DNA from: Scleromitrula shiraiana
Taxonomy: Eukaryota; Ascomycota; Leotiomycetes; Helotiales; Sclerotiniaceae
Direction: 5' to 3'
Assembly (NCBI GenBank): GCA_028455995.1
Contig: JABELC010000010.1
Coordinates: forward strand, 1,013,501-1,077,500
DNA length: 64,000 bases
The position numbers and the translations under genes were made by a program. Position 1 is the stretch's first letter. The number at the start of each line of letters is the position of its first letter. The notes beneath the pieces are model-generated. The model was not told the origin of the DNA. It worked only from the letters and a program-made list of their open reading frames with translations, and ran no database searches. Shown here in pieces: positions 10,497 to 21,141 of this stretch.

Positions 10497-11574
10497 ATTT
10501 TGCTATGTGATGCTTCTAAGCTTTTGAAAATAAGATATTTCACTTCGATAGCAAATTCCTGAACAAGCAGATACGAAACGTAAAACGAGCGCAAGAAGTC
10601 AAAATTCATTTATACTCAGGATTTCCAGCAACTGGTAAGATACAAAAGCCATCAACGTGCCAGCTAAACAATACTCCCACTTTTTCTCTGAGTCTGATAA
10701 CATTCTCACCACCAGTAGTCGAAGAAACTTCCGACCACGACCAGGATGCTCTTCCTTTGACAGAATCGAAGACTCATGGCGCTGCGCTAAAGTGATGGCG
10801 AAGACTTCAAAAATCCATGACCTCTGTCATATCATTGCTGCTGACTACATCGCCTATTTCTGTTTATTGACACGAAAACTCCTACTCAAACATATCATCC
10901 AAGCCCGTGACGCGGCCTTGCAACAAAGTCCTTCTAGTTTTCATAATCGCAAATCCCTAGCAAGTGAAGACGAGGAATCTCTCTTTTACCTGTTGGCAAG
11001 CCAAACAATCTAAACCCAAAAACTAGAACACTGTTCAATGTCGATTCATTGATTCGAAAATTGGAATTGATCTCTTCATTCAGAGTCCAAGCTTCGAGCT
11101 TGATCCAATATGGGATCTGACTAGGCTGAGCTTTCCGTCTGACGGGATATGATTCTCTTTTTCCTGATTGCCAAGAATATGGCAGGCATTTGGCATGAAT
11201 TCCAGAACAAACCATCAGTAGAAATCAACCAATCAAAAACTACCCGAGATTGATAATGTACAGTAAGAATCAAGTACCGTCGCTTAAATAAAACCCCTCG
11301 ATTGGATTAAAACCACCCGAGACATTGCTGACTTATCAATATTCCTGACAAAGATTCAGAGATATTGATAATTAACTACCCGTAGATTATTATACTGTAG
11401 ATGTCATCATACGTTTTTTTCTATGCTATTGTAATTTGATTTCCTATCTGTATTTCTTTTTTTTTCTGTAATTTTCCCTCCTTATGGAGGTGTTCTTTCC
11501 TTAAGTATCTTAATTGCATGAAAAAAAAAAAAAAAACACAAAATCATACTTCGATTCAACCTCCTCTTTTGAAG
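10497..11574. other. Divergent intergenic region between two MFS genes
   Basis: About 1.08 kb between start codons of two divergently transcribed transporter genes, probably containing both promoters. An ORF at 10657-11013 lacks a convincing start and motifs. A T-rich stretch near 11410-11470 and an A16 run at 11521-11536 precede the plus-strand gene. Confidence 0.45.
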
Positions 11575-13708
11575 ATGTCGCAAAATTTATCTTCGAACAG
11601 CAGTGAGAACGTACCAAATTCAAAACTTGATATGACATCCGAAAAATCACCCGAAAATGCAATTGACGGTTCTCCAGTCAAGGCTGCACCTGCAGGTCCG
11701 CCTGGACCATTTGGCGGAATCGTTCCTGTCTACCCTAGCCCGCCCATGTTAGCTCTTATTTTCGTCAGCCTAATCTTGTCTATGTTTCTTGTTGCTTTGG
11801 ATATGGTTAGTTAGTCACATTTCTCCAATCAAACCACATTTAAGTCTTATTGATAAGATGACTAACATTCTTGCCCATCATCTAGAGTATCATTGCAACC
11901 GCCATCCCAACCATCACTGCCAAGTTCCAAAGTATAGATCAAGTTGGATGGTATGGGTCAGCCTTCTTCCTCACGCTGGCGGCATTTGTCAGCTTTTGGG
12001 GAAAGGTTTTCAAGCATACTCCAATCAAATGGTCTTTCCTTGTCGCCATGCTTATTTTCGAGCTGGGAAGTTTGATATGCGGTAAGCACCGCTCTGACGA
12101 GATCACCTCGAGCAGTTCGCTGATCTTCAAAATTTTAGCGGTCGCACCGAACAGCACAGCCTTCATCGTGGGTCGAGCAATCCAAGGGCTTGGAGGCTCC
12201 GGGGTCACGGGGGGAGTTTATACTTTGATTGCTTATGTTGTCCCTATGCCTAAAGTCCCAGCTTACATGGGTATGATGGGTTTCGTGTTCAGTATTGCCA
12301 GTGTGGTAGGGCCATTGCTTGGTGGTGCCTTGACCCAACACGTAAGTAACATTTCCCCCCGGGAATCTCCCAGTTCATAAACTAATAAGATCTTTTAGGC
12401 ATCCTGGAGGTATGTTCATGGCTGCTTTCAATCTCATCAGATCTCAAAAAAAAAAACATTTGCTTTCTCCCTTTTTGGAAAAAGTATGTAATGAGCAAGG
12501 ACTAACCCATATACAGATGGTGTTTTTACATCAATCTTCCAATTGGTGGTGCAGCGGCGCTACTGTTTGTCCTTACCTACCACTCTCCACCCCAAGCTAC
12601 GCCTGCTAAGATTCCACTCAAAGATTTCATCTTGAATATGGATGTCCCTGGTATCATTCTCCTCTTGGGTAGTTTGACCTGCTTCTTTCTTGCTTTGGAA
12701 TGGGGTGGAGTGACCAAGGCATGGAGCTCATCAGATGTAATTGGCGTGCTTGTCGGGTTTGCTGTTCTACTGATTGCTTTCATCGCGAACGAGTGGCGTT
12801 CCGGAGAAAAGGCTATCATTGTTCCACGTATCTTGAAGAACAGAACTCTTGCAGCATGTGGTGCCTTCGTATTCTTGTAAGTGATATAAAATTGGGCTCT
12901 TGTGTGTTGATTTGTTGCCTAATGCATGCTGACTTCTTGAAAGATCTAACAACTCTGGTTTCGTTCGAGTCTACAACATGCCCATCTATTTCCAAGCCGT
13001 TGATGGTGTCACCCCAACTGAAAGTGGTATCCGTGTGTTACCAACTATCTTGTCCATTTCTCTGTTCACCATGTTTGGAGCTGGAGCAGTTGGGAAGTTG
13101 GGATGGATTCAGCCTTTCCTCATTGCAGGGGCCGCCTTTGCAACCATTGGTGGTGGCTTGATTCATATGTTTGACATCGGTACTTCTGTTGGTAAATTCG
13201 TTGGCTACCAAATTATCGCTGGAATGGGTGTTGGTCTGGCCATTCAAGTACCAATTGTCACTGCGCAAACAATCAGCAAGAGACAGGATATGCCTGTTGC
13301 CTCATCAAATATGCTCTGTAGGTGTCAAATTCCCATCCCCCAATTCGCATTATACTGATATGATACTATGTAGTCTTTCAATTCGTTGGTGCCGCAACCG
13401 GTGTAGCGTGCGGTCAAAGTATCTTCAACAATCGACTCGTCAAGGCATTGCCCAATCTTGCACCAGATGTTGATATTCAGACTGTACTAGACTCGGGTGC
13501 TCAAGGATTGTCGAAAATATTTCCCAACCCAGCTCAACTCGAAGAAGTTTTGAAGTCATATATTGTGGGCTTACGAGCTGCCTGGGCATTCAGCATAGCA
13601 CTTTCTGGACTTGCATTCATCGTGGCGTTCTTGCCAAGATGGGAAAACATCAACAAAGTACGCGCTGCTAACATGGGGGCACCACCGCCATCCACGAGCA
13701 AAGTCTGA
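11575..13708 (+). CDS. MFS efflux transporter, 14-TM DHA2 (toxin/drug pump) type
   Basis: Seven exons (11575..11805, 11886..12081, 12139..12341, 12399..12409, 12517..12876, 12944..13317, 13374..13708) give 569 aa. The N-terminus is polar. TM1 ends in VALDM|SIIATAIPTIT, the DHA2 hallmark; GRAIQGLGGSG and GFVFSIASVVGPLLGGAL follow. Exon 4 is only 11 nt and completes HASWR|WCFYINLPIGG, conserved in this family. Family members (aflT-like and other metabolite pumps) export secondary metabolites or fungicides at the plasma membrane. An in-frame ATG at 11518 immediately followed by A16 would add a Lys-rich 19-residue extension; I prefer 11575. The gene closes the accessory cluster on its right side and no lesion is seen. 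Confidence 0.92.
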
Positions 13709-15984
13709 GAATTCCCATAATTATGGAGGCTTGTGCGACGATGATATCGGTGCCAAGTTGGCGACTACGGTTGCATGATTCCCGTCCGCTGCGGAAGACG
13801 ATAGTTCTAGAGAATGAATGGGTACATGGTTTGTAAAATTAAATACCACCAGCTAGATTTGATTTCTTACATATTCCATAAAAATTAATTGATTGGTTGA
13901 CTTGTAACGTATAAAGTGCAAGAAATGCAGGTGCAAGGTGAGGCTATTAGCGTGGCTTACTAAGCAGTTCTAACGATATGTCCCTGTGTCCGTGGAAACG
14001 ACAAAGGACAACAACCTAAAGACGTGCTTCATATCTATATCAAAACCTAAAGGTAGGAAACACTAGATCTAATGTGCATATTAGAGTGTTTTGGATATGC
14101 AGTCACTGAAATTTAGGGTCGCTCCGAAAACCAGAGTAGCGACCTATCGGCTGGATCTATCATGGTTGCCATCCTCTTACAGCTACAATCCCCTGCTCCC
14201 TTATTGCGTCTCTTCTACCAGATTTGTTATATGCAGATGGTTTTCTTATGAAGAATGTTCTTATTGCATTTTCATGGATCTTAAAGTACTCATATTTGAG
14301 GCAACCTCTGCATCAAGCGATGTTGGAAACATACATCTCCTGGTGGTCTTCAAGTGGAATTACGCCCGGCCTTTCTTTGCATGATACTAGCACGCAGCGA
14401 TTTGTGGAATAACATCTTCCGATTTATCATGTAGAAAATCAATCATTATTTTCGCCTTTCTCGGTGACATCTTTTTGCACTCTCAAGGCATACCTTTCAA
14501 CCTCACTCGGTCTGCATTGGCTATCTATTGCAAGAATGAGAAGACATTCAGATGAAGTAGGAGTAGAATCTGAAATGGATAAGATAAATGTTTGAGGGAG
14601 TTCGTTAATAGGAAGTTCTAGAATGTATGGAAAATACTTTCTTAGAATGTTGATAGAGGGTGGATTTTCCTTCTAAAACCTTTGGAGTTTACGCGGATTG
14701 AATATATCTTTGAAGCAGTGCTGGGAATAGTATACGATAGTATTATGGTGGCTGATATCGAGCAATTTATATTTCTCAATATTAGAAAAAATATTGGAAT
14801 TTGTATTGAAACAGTGGATTTTTATTATGGAATGCTTCAATATTACTTATTTGTGCAGTTCAAATATTAGAAATGTTATATTTTTAAATCTTACACAGTG
14901 TTCTGAATAAAATCCTAATAGTTCTGTATATTTTTAGTAGTAAGTGATATATAATCTATATCACACATTGGATAAATTATCAAAATATTACTATATACCA
15001 CTAGACTGAAGCGTATGTTGAATATGGAAAATGCTAGTCACAGCATTGTTTTGAAGAGGCAAGGAGTGGAAATGCTACTATTAAGGCACTCACTTGTCAT
15101 CCGATTTGTTCTATGCCTAGCTGCCAGTCTACTACCTTACTCCGTGCAATCTCATTCTGTTCACTTCATCATCAAGAATGCTTTAGCAGTTTGACGGTAT
15201 GAACAACTGTATTGTAGATGTATCGATGGACGTGTTAGTGTTGTCATACTTCATCGCCACTGATGTGGCTGTTGATTTATAGATTAATGAACAAATTAAA
15301 CGACTAGAATATTAGTTTCTCTGATTCGCGTTTGAATAATCAAAATATTTGATTATTTGATTTTACGTTGAACAGTTACAATAGAAACAAATAATAAGTT
15401 TATATAGACTTCAATACTCTCGCTTAATTTAACTAGCAACACAATAGGAAGATTTCAAAAATCAAGGTTGTTGATGTTATTGTTGTCTCCATCTCCGTGT
15501 TCGGCTATCGTCTAAGCTGCAAAATTTCAGGTGCATATCCAAATCAAAACAACAACAATAACTCCGTTACTACTCAAATTGTATAGCCACGCTCTTACAC
15601 CAGCAGTCCGACAAGTAGTCTTCTCCAATCATTGTATACTATTGTCCAAAACTTGCACACTCACCTATACTCTGACAAGACATTGCTACTCAGGCTAGAT
15701 GGTGCATCATGTCATGAGCTCCTCAAATCTATAACCAAATCTACTATCCGATTCAATACAACTATCTCACAAATACCATCTTCTTTTGCTACACAATTCT
15801 GGTCGTATATTAAGAGCTCATCAATATTCAACCGCAAATCTTCACTCAATTATTGGTAAGTCGCACTCCGTAACCGTCGTGAACTCCTTAGAGCCCATGT
15901 TAAGTCTTCGAAATAGTCCAAGGCAACTATCCACACACCCTTTCTGCTTCTATCGCACACTCTCACCCGTACATTCACATCGTG
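13709..15984. other. AT-rich gene-free interval
   Basis: About 2.3 kb without a supportable gene. Short ORFs at 14091, 14682 and 15632 lack motifs and splice continuity. 14,870-15,000 is strongly AT-rich. It marks the transition from the metabolite cluster to a sparse region. Confidence 0.4.
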
Positions 15985-16714
15985 ATGTCATCATCAAGAA
16001 AGATGCTAAAGTTGTTGTTTTTGGCAATCATCGCTTTACTCATTGTGGAAGGTAAACTACGATTCTCACTTCGTTGGTTAAATGAGCTTACTTGTTGATA
16101 CTGTTGATACATATCTAGGTACTGAAATCACCCAATCTCCTACTAGCACAATGATGGCTAGAATGGAAACTTATGGTACTCCTACTCTTCAACAAGCCAC
16201 TATCACGTCACCTGCTCCTACAACTACTACAGTATACTCAACCATCTTCATATACGTCTCCTGCCTCTTCATCGAATCTACCACCCCAATACCAATGAAC
16301 ACAAACACAAGTACCATCACGCTCAACATGACTTCAACCACATCCATATCATTCACAACAACGAGCACAGAAATCTTTCTCTCAACCATCACACCAACCG
16401 CACAGAGTATATCCACCGCAGTGGGTCTCTGTTACTGGGAAGCAGAAGATCTTCTCACCCCCTGCACTAGCGCCGTTCTCGCCTCTCCAACCTCCAACCC
16501 TGCAACATCCAACGCATCCAAAAGAGCCACCAATATCTTCGGATCTATCTACAAAAAATTCAACGTCTTCATGAAACCTCATCCCATTGTTCGCAGAGAA
16601 ATAATAACAAAAACTAAAACTAAATGTATCAACTATGATGCAATTTTAGCATCTGCCATTGTTGCTCCTGTAGCTTTTGTTCTCCTAGTTGCGCATATTG
16701 TACTTGCTTGTTAG
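15985..16714 (+). CDS. Thr/Ser-rich secreted or GPI-like surface protein
   Basis: Two exons (15985..16051 and 16119..16714) joined over a 67-nt intron (GTAAAC..CTAG) give 220 aa. A second in-frame ATG at 16003 is an alternative start. Exon 1 encodes a classic signal peptide (MLKLLFLAIIALLIVEG). Exon 2 begins TEITQSPTST and continues as a Thr/Ser-rich, probably O-glycosylated region to about residue 130. A short segment with two Cys (VGLCYWEAEDLLTPC) follows, then a basic stretch. The C-terminus is a hydrophobic tail (AILASAIVAPVAFVLLVAHIV), as in a GPI-attachment signal or single TM anchor. I recognise no family. The wall or surface location is inferred from the layout. Confidence 0.6.
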
Positions 16715-17125
16715 TGTCGTCAAAAATTGGATCCGGTGTTGTATGCGAGGAGAGGTGTTTTTGTGAGCAGTCATTTCTTGTATTCTGTATGGTGCTATGG
16801 ATTGTTTCCATCTATAATCAATTGGATGAGGGTGGACCGAAATTATACAAAGTTGAGGCATTTCTTGAATTGATGTGCTTTTTGAAAGTTTGTCTTTGTT
16901 TAAAACACAGACATTATATTTCTCATTCCTCAAACTAATTTCAAATTTCTGTTTTGAACATGAACATTGAAGTCGAAATATATCTTGTTGCTTATCAATC
17001 ACTTAAACATTCAGCTTTCTTTTTGACTAATTGATTCGATTATCCATTCTCAACACGAACGTTCAAGTTAGAACATATCTGATTGTATATTAGTTGCTCG
17101 GACATTTAAAGGTCTAACAGCTCCA
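16715..17125. other. Gene-free interval
   Basis: About 410 nt between the 3' ends of the surface-protein gene and the ribokinase pseudogene. It is AT-rich, and I see no motif or repeat of note. Confidence 0.3.
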
Positions 17126-18273
17126 CTACATTATATCAGTCATTCTAAGAGGAACATCAAAATTATCAATCTCATCTTTCCAAGGAATCCCATTCTGCGC
17201 CCCCACACTCTGAATCGTCATCGCAACCGCCCTCCTAATATCCCAAGCCCCCTTGGCCTTTTGTCTCAGGTAATCAGCGGCATAAGCCTCAGTAAAAGCA
17301 TATCTCATCAACACGATCAATTAATCAATAAATGCATATACATTCTCCCAAGTTCCCAAACCACCTACTTACCCCACGCCCGTAGTATCCCTGACCTGCA
17401 CATCAAACGCAGAACAATGACCGCTTTCCCTTGCATTAGCATAAAAAGCCCCTTTCCCACCAAGCGTAATAACCACATTCCCAACGCCTAGATCTAAAAA
17501 CTCCCGAGCGATAACAGCCCATGTTTCTTCGTTAACACTATCTCTATCACGACCAGACATGATTGCTGCCTCTGACTCATTAACCAACAGATGAGTGAGA
17601 TGTCCATAAAACGTTTTCCAATAGGTGCCACAGGTGCCGCATTCAAATAAAACTCAACACCAGCCTTTCCAGCAGTTTCAATCATAGTCTCTACAACCTT
17701 TCTATCGATTTCCATCTGAGCCACCACTAAATCGGGTCGTACAGCACCTCCAGACTGCCCAGGATTGAGAAAATCGCTCTTCTCCCAGGTACCTGTTGCA
17801 CCGAGTGTAAATAGGCATCTGTTTTCAACTAGTACGAAACAGATACTTGAGCTTGTGTGTGGTACGATTATGATGTCGGTGGTATCAATGTCATTTTTGT
17901 TTAATTCGATGATAAAATTCTCTCCGTAGCGGTCATCCCCAATTGCACCTATCATTTTGACTCGGATGTCTATTTTAGATGAGGAATTAGTTGCTAGTTG
18001 GTTCGGTAATGCAGGAGTCTGCTCAAGGGTTGTTGATGCTAAATGATTTTCATTGTTTGTGTTTTCCAGCACACTTCCCTCCGATGTTTCTATATTCGAC
18101 AACTTTCCATGACAAATCCTATAGGTTGCAATCGCAGAATTTTCCCCTTTACCGCCCAACGCTTCGAGATACTCGTTTGCCTGAACACTTTCTCAAGCGC
18201 CTGGTATTCGATTCTCAATCATGATTAGATCTGCATCTAACCCACCGATAATTGTGGTGGTTTGCGATACCAT
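17126..18273 (-). pseudogene. Ribokinase (PfkB family) pseudogene
   Basis: The minus-strand frame starts at 18273 (MVSQTTTIIGGLDADLIM) and contains PfkB-family landmarks: the GGKG motif, the ribokinase core (IGAIGDDRYGENF), NAAPVAP, VNESEA, TLGGKGAF and DTTGVG. Three lesions are visible. A TGA stop at 18193-18195 sits where ribokinases have Gly (RIPGA*ESVQANEY). One A is missing in an A run at 17613-17616, which shifts frame between PVAPIGK and FYGHLTHLLVNESEA. After the last intron (donor GTAAGT at about 17369), the joined codons read GVGYAFTEAYA, replacing the catalytic Asp of the GxGD motif with Tyr. An intact gene would phosphorylate D-ribose at C5 for the pentose phosphate pathway. A sequencing error could explain one lesion but hardly all three. 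Confidence 0.85.
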
Positions 18274-19116
18274 TGTTAGCTCTCTATTGTAAAGACAGAA
18301 TATACGTTGTAGTGGGTTGTTTTCTGGTACATAGTTGACAGAAAACTATGCCAACATCATCATTTCAGTTAGGCGCCGATGTGCAGGTTGAGCCAATTAG
18401 GAACCAGCTTTTGTAACCGAGATGCACTGATGTTGGATCTCATAAGTTATGATTATATCGGGTCAGGTTCCCTGACACGCCGCCTCTTCTTTATGATCTT
18501 TTATTTTAATAATATATTAATTATTAGATCACATGTTAGATCACGTGTTTTAAAAAGCTTGTTCAAAACCTTAAATTTAACCAATCAACTACTCTAAAAT
18601 ATCGATTTTAACCAATCATTTATATTAAAAAAGTGCCAAGATTCTTCCAAGGCGCTAGTAAAATCACCCTTGTATCATACCAAAAAAAAAAATGAGTAGA
18701 CTCGTATAAAACCTCTCTTTTTGTAAACAAAAAGAAGAGGCAATCTTGAAGTTAGAAACGCCTATTCTACGTTCAATTATTTGGTCAGATTTTGAGAATG
18801 TTTAACCTCTCACATACTGAATTGTCCCAAAATAAAAACTATTAGATTAAAGCCACAAGGTAAAACTAACTTAGAAAACGCTGAAACATTGTAGTTTTGG
18901 ACTTCTGTTCAATTTATATACAATCAATGTCACCATAATCTTTGTATTTTAGATACATGTTTAGAAATTAATTATTGAAAGAGTACTCAAGTATCTATAC
19001 TTTAAACGAGCATTCAAAATTAGTCTACTACAATCCCCAATTATTGTGAAGCTGATATATATCACATTCACGCAAGGAAGGCGGCATATATTTTGTCATA
19101 CAAAGGTCGAACGACT
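18274..19116. other. AT-rich gene-free interval
   Basis: About 840 nt, very AT-rich from 18,500. A short near-duplicate (TTAGATCACATG then TTAGATCACGTG, about 18,528-18,550) and the recurring AACCAATCA hint at degenerate repeat remnants. No gene is supported. Confidence 0.35.
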
Positions 19117-19790
19117 CTAGTGTGATGGTGGAGTCTCTGAATATATGCCACGGGTGACATTCCCCTCCTCATCCACTTCCACATGATCCCCGAAAATCCC
19201 ATATTTTCGCCAAAATTCCTCGTGGACAATATAATATATATAATTCGCAGCTCTTGCATAACCCTTCTCGGTACTGCTGTCATCCAACACGCGTCTATTA
19301 TTCAACACGCATTGATGATTGACATTAGCATTATCCGCAATATTTCGTATCTTCACCAAGAGACGAGCATCTTGTCGATAATTCTCGGTGCAGACTTGAT
19401 CCCGAAGTTCATGTCTCTCCCTAACTTCAAGTGGTGATAGTTGTGATACTGCTTGTAACATGGCTCTGCGTGCTTCCTCGCTCTCGAGATAAAAATCCTT
19501 GCGACAGTATTCGCGGCAATTTCCTCGCATCAATAGGAATCCGTAAGAAATTATGATAGATAGGCCGAGGAGGATGAAGAGTACCCAGTAGGGGATGGTA
19601 ATATTCGGTCGCTAGTTGAGGGAAGCGTGTAGCACGAGGTTCCGTTTGGGAATGTAGCGGCGGACATTGAGGATGTGGTTGGCGTTGGAGATTGAGAGAG
19701 GGAGAGTGAGGCTAGAGAATCGATGTATGATGGTGGTGATGTCACGGTGTTGAAAGTTGTGGTCTGGAAGAATGACATTTGGTGATCCAT
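19117..19790 (-). CDS. Small single-TM protein, reading frame interrupted
   Basis: From the ATG at 19790 the frame encodes a Ser/Thr-rich N-terminal region (MDHQMSFFQTTTFNTVTSPP..., with NGTSCYTLPSTS). At about 19,610-19,620 the coding signal moves to another frame. That frame reads ITIPYWVLFILLGLSIIIS, an obvious transmembrane helix, then a basic and acidic cytoplasmic-like tail (RGNCREYCRKDFYLESEEA...) ending at 19117. The two parts differ by a -1 shift and I find no GT..AG intron that joins them. The layout (glycosylated ectodomain, TM, charged tail) is coherent if one base is missing. It could be a pseudogene, a sequencing error, or two unrelated ORFs. No family is recognised. Confidence 0.4.
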
Positions 19791-20419
19791 GGTGTTGTTG
19801 CGTATGATCTTGATCTTGTGTGTAGGACTTTGATATAGGCAAACAAATAATTGTTTGGTTTTTCTTTTTGCATGTGAAGAATGGATTTACGATGGAGGAG
19901 AAATAATTAACAAATGTTTTAGCTTCCCAATTAGTTTTGTGAAAGACAAATCTAAGATATGGGTTTGTATGTTCACTAGTATAGCGGTACCTACTAGGTA
20001 CCTAACGACTAGATTTTGAGCTAAGTCGATCTAAATGCTTGACTAAGATACAAACACTTATATGTATTGCGAGCTAATTTGTTCTTGATCATCAGTTAAA
20101 ACATGACTTCATTTTTCTAAACGTTTATTCAAAGTATAGACATTCAAATATACTTCGACCTAATCTATTTCGATTGTCTAGTTACATTACAAACATTGAA
20201 CTAACCTACTGTCAAAGTGTACACATTCAAATATTACTTCTGCTGATTCGTTTTCAATAGTTTGTATAAAATACATATTTCCAGGTAGCTTTAGGTAATA
20301 TATGTGATTGTGTACTAATTGAATTAATGGGCATTCAGAAATTCGATGACTGGGGTTGGTCAATTGAAATTTAAACCATATAAATACGTATGATGTATAC
20401 GCCATTTCCAGAGCCAACA
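19791..20419. other. AT-rich interval upstream of the small TM locus
   Basis: About 630 nt of AT-rich DNA with no supportable gene. It probably includes the promoter of the minus-strand locus ending at 19117. An ORF at 20187-20420 has no motif. Confidence 0.3.
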
Positions 20420-20946
20420 TTATATAAATGTATCCATGGGGAAGAGACCAACTCCAATAACAATCACAGTGGTGCTCATAACAGCTACCCCCATCTGCAG
20501 AAGGGGAGGTGTGAAGAAGAGTGACAATTTTACAGAACTAATCAGAAAAGAAAAATCAATAAACCATTGAATCAGCTTCTTATCCATACCTACATATATG
20601 TGTATTTCAAGATAGCCATTTCGTTCCCAACTCAGACATCCCACCCCTACCGCAACCCCATATCATCTAATTGGCGCAAGAACTCTCCCCCGTTCCCCGC
20701 AAAGATTTCTCCAGAAACTCGTTACCCCACAACCCCATGTATCGTGAACCAAGATATTCGGCACTGTACCCTGTCAGCAATGAACCATGTACCTACCGCC
20801 ACCACGAGAGAAATAATTAACAATATATTAAAAAACCGTTTCCCACCACCAGTACCAGTCAGCAGTGGACCTTGTATTTTGATGAACATGGGTATGGAGA
20901 CGCGTACTATACTATCGGTGAGGTATGGTAGTAATGGTCCAAACAT
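20420..20946 (-). CDS. Possible small membrane protein (exon structure unresolved)
   Basis: An ATG ORF from 20946 encodes 74 codons with one hydrophobic helix (FFNILLIISLVVAVGTWFIAD). A second ORF ending at 20420 encodes two more hydrophobic stretches (LIQWFIDFSFLISSV and MGVAVMSTTVIVIGVGLF). They may be exons of one minus-strand gene with three membrane segments. The stretch between 20,560 and 20,730 contains stops in the first frame. Candidate splice sites exist (a GTAACG donor near 20,722; TTAG near 20,540) but I could not establish a join. No family is recognised, and it may be noncoding. Confidence 0.22.
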
Positions 20947-21141
20947 ACCATAGTAGGTAAGAAGCTATGGACAAGGTAGGTACCACAAGAATTATTCCGA
21001 AGATGGGAATTTGAATATTAGGAATTTCAATTCGTAGGTAGATAGCTTGGTATATGCAAATATATAAACAATTAGCATCATCTCAATCTCTTTACCCGTG
21101 TTCCCTTTTTTCTTCCTACAATTGCAATTGCAATAGGCAAA

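Noticed and set aside
10657..11215. ORFs on both strands between the two MFS genes
   Set aside because: The plus ORF depends on a non-ATG start. Neither shows a family pattern, and the interval is a divergent promoter.
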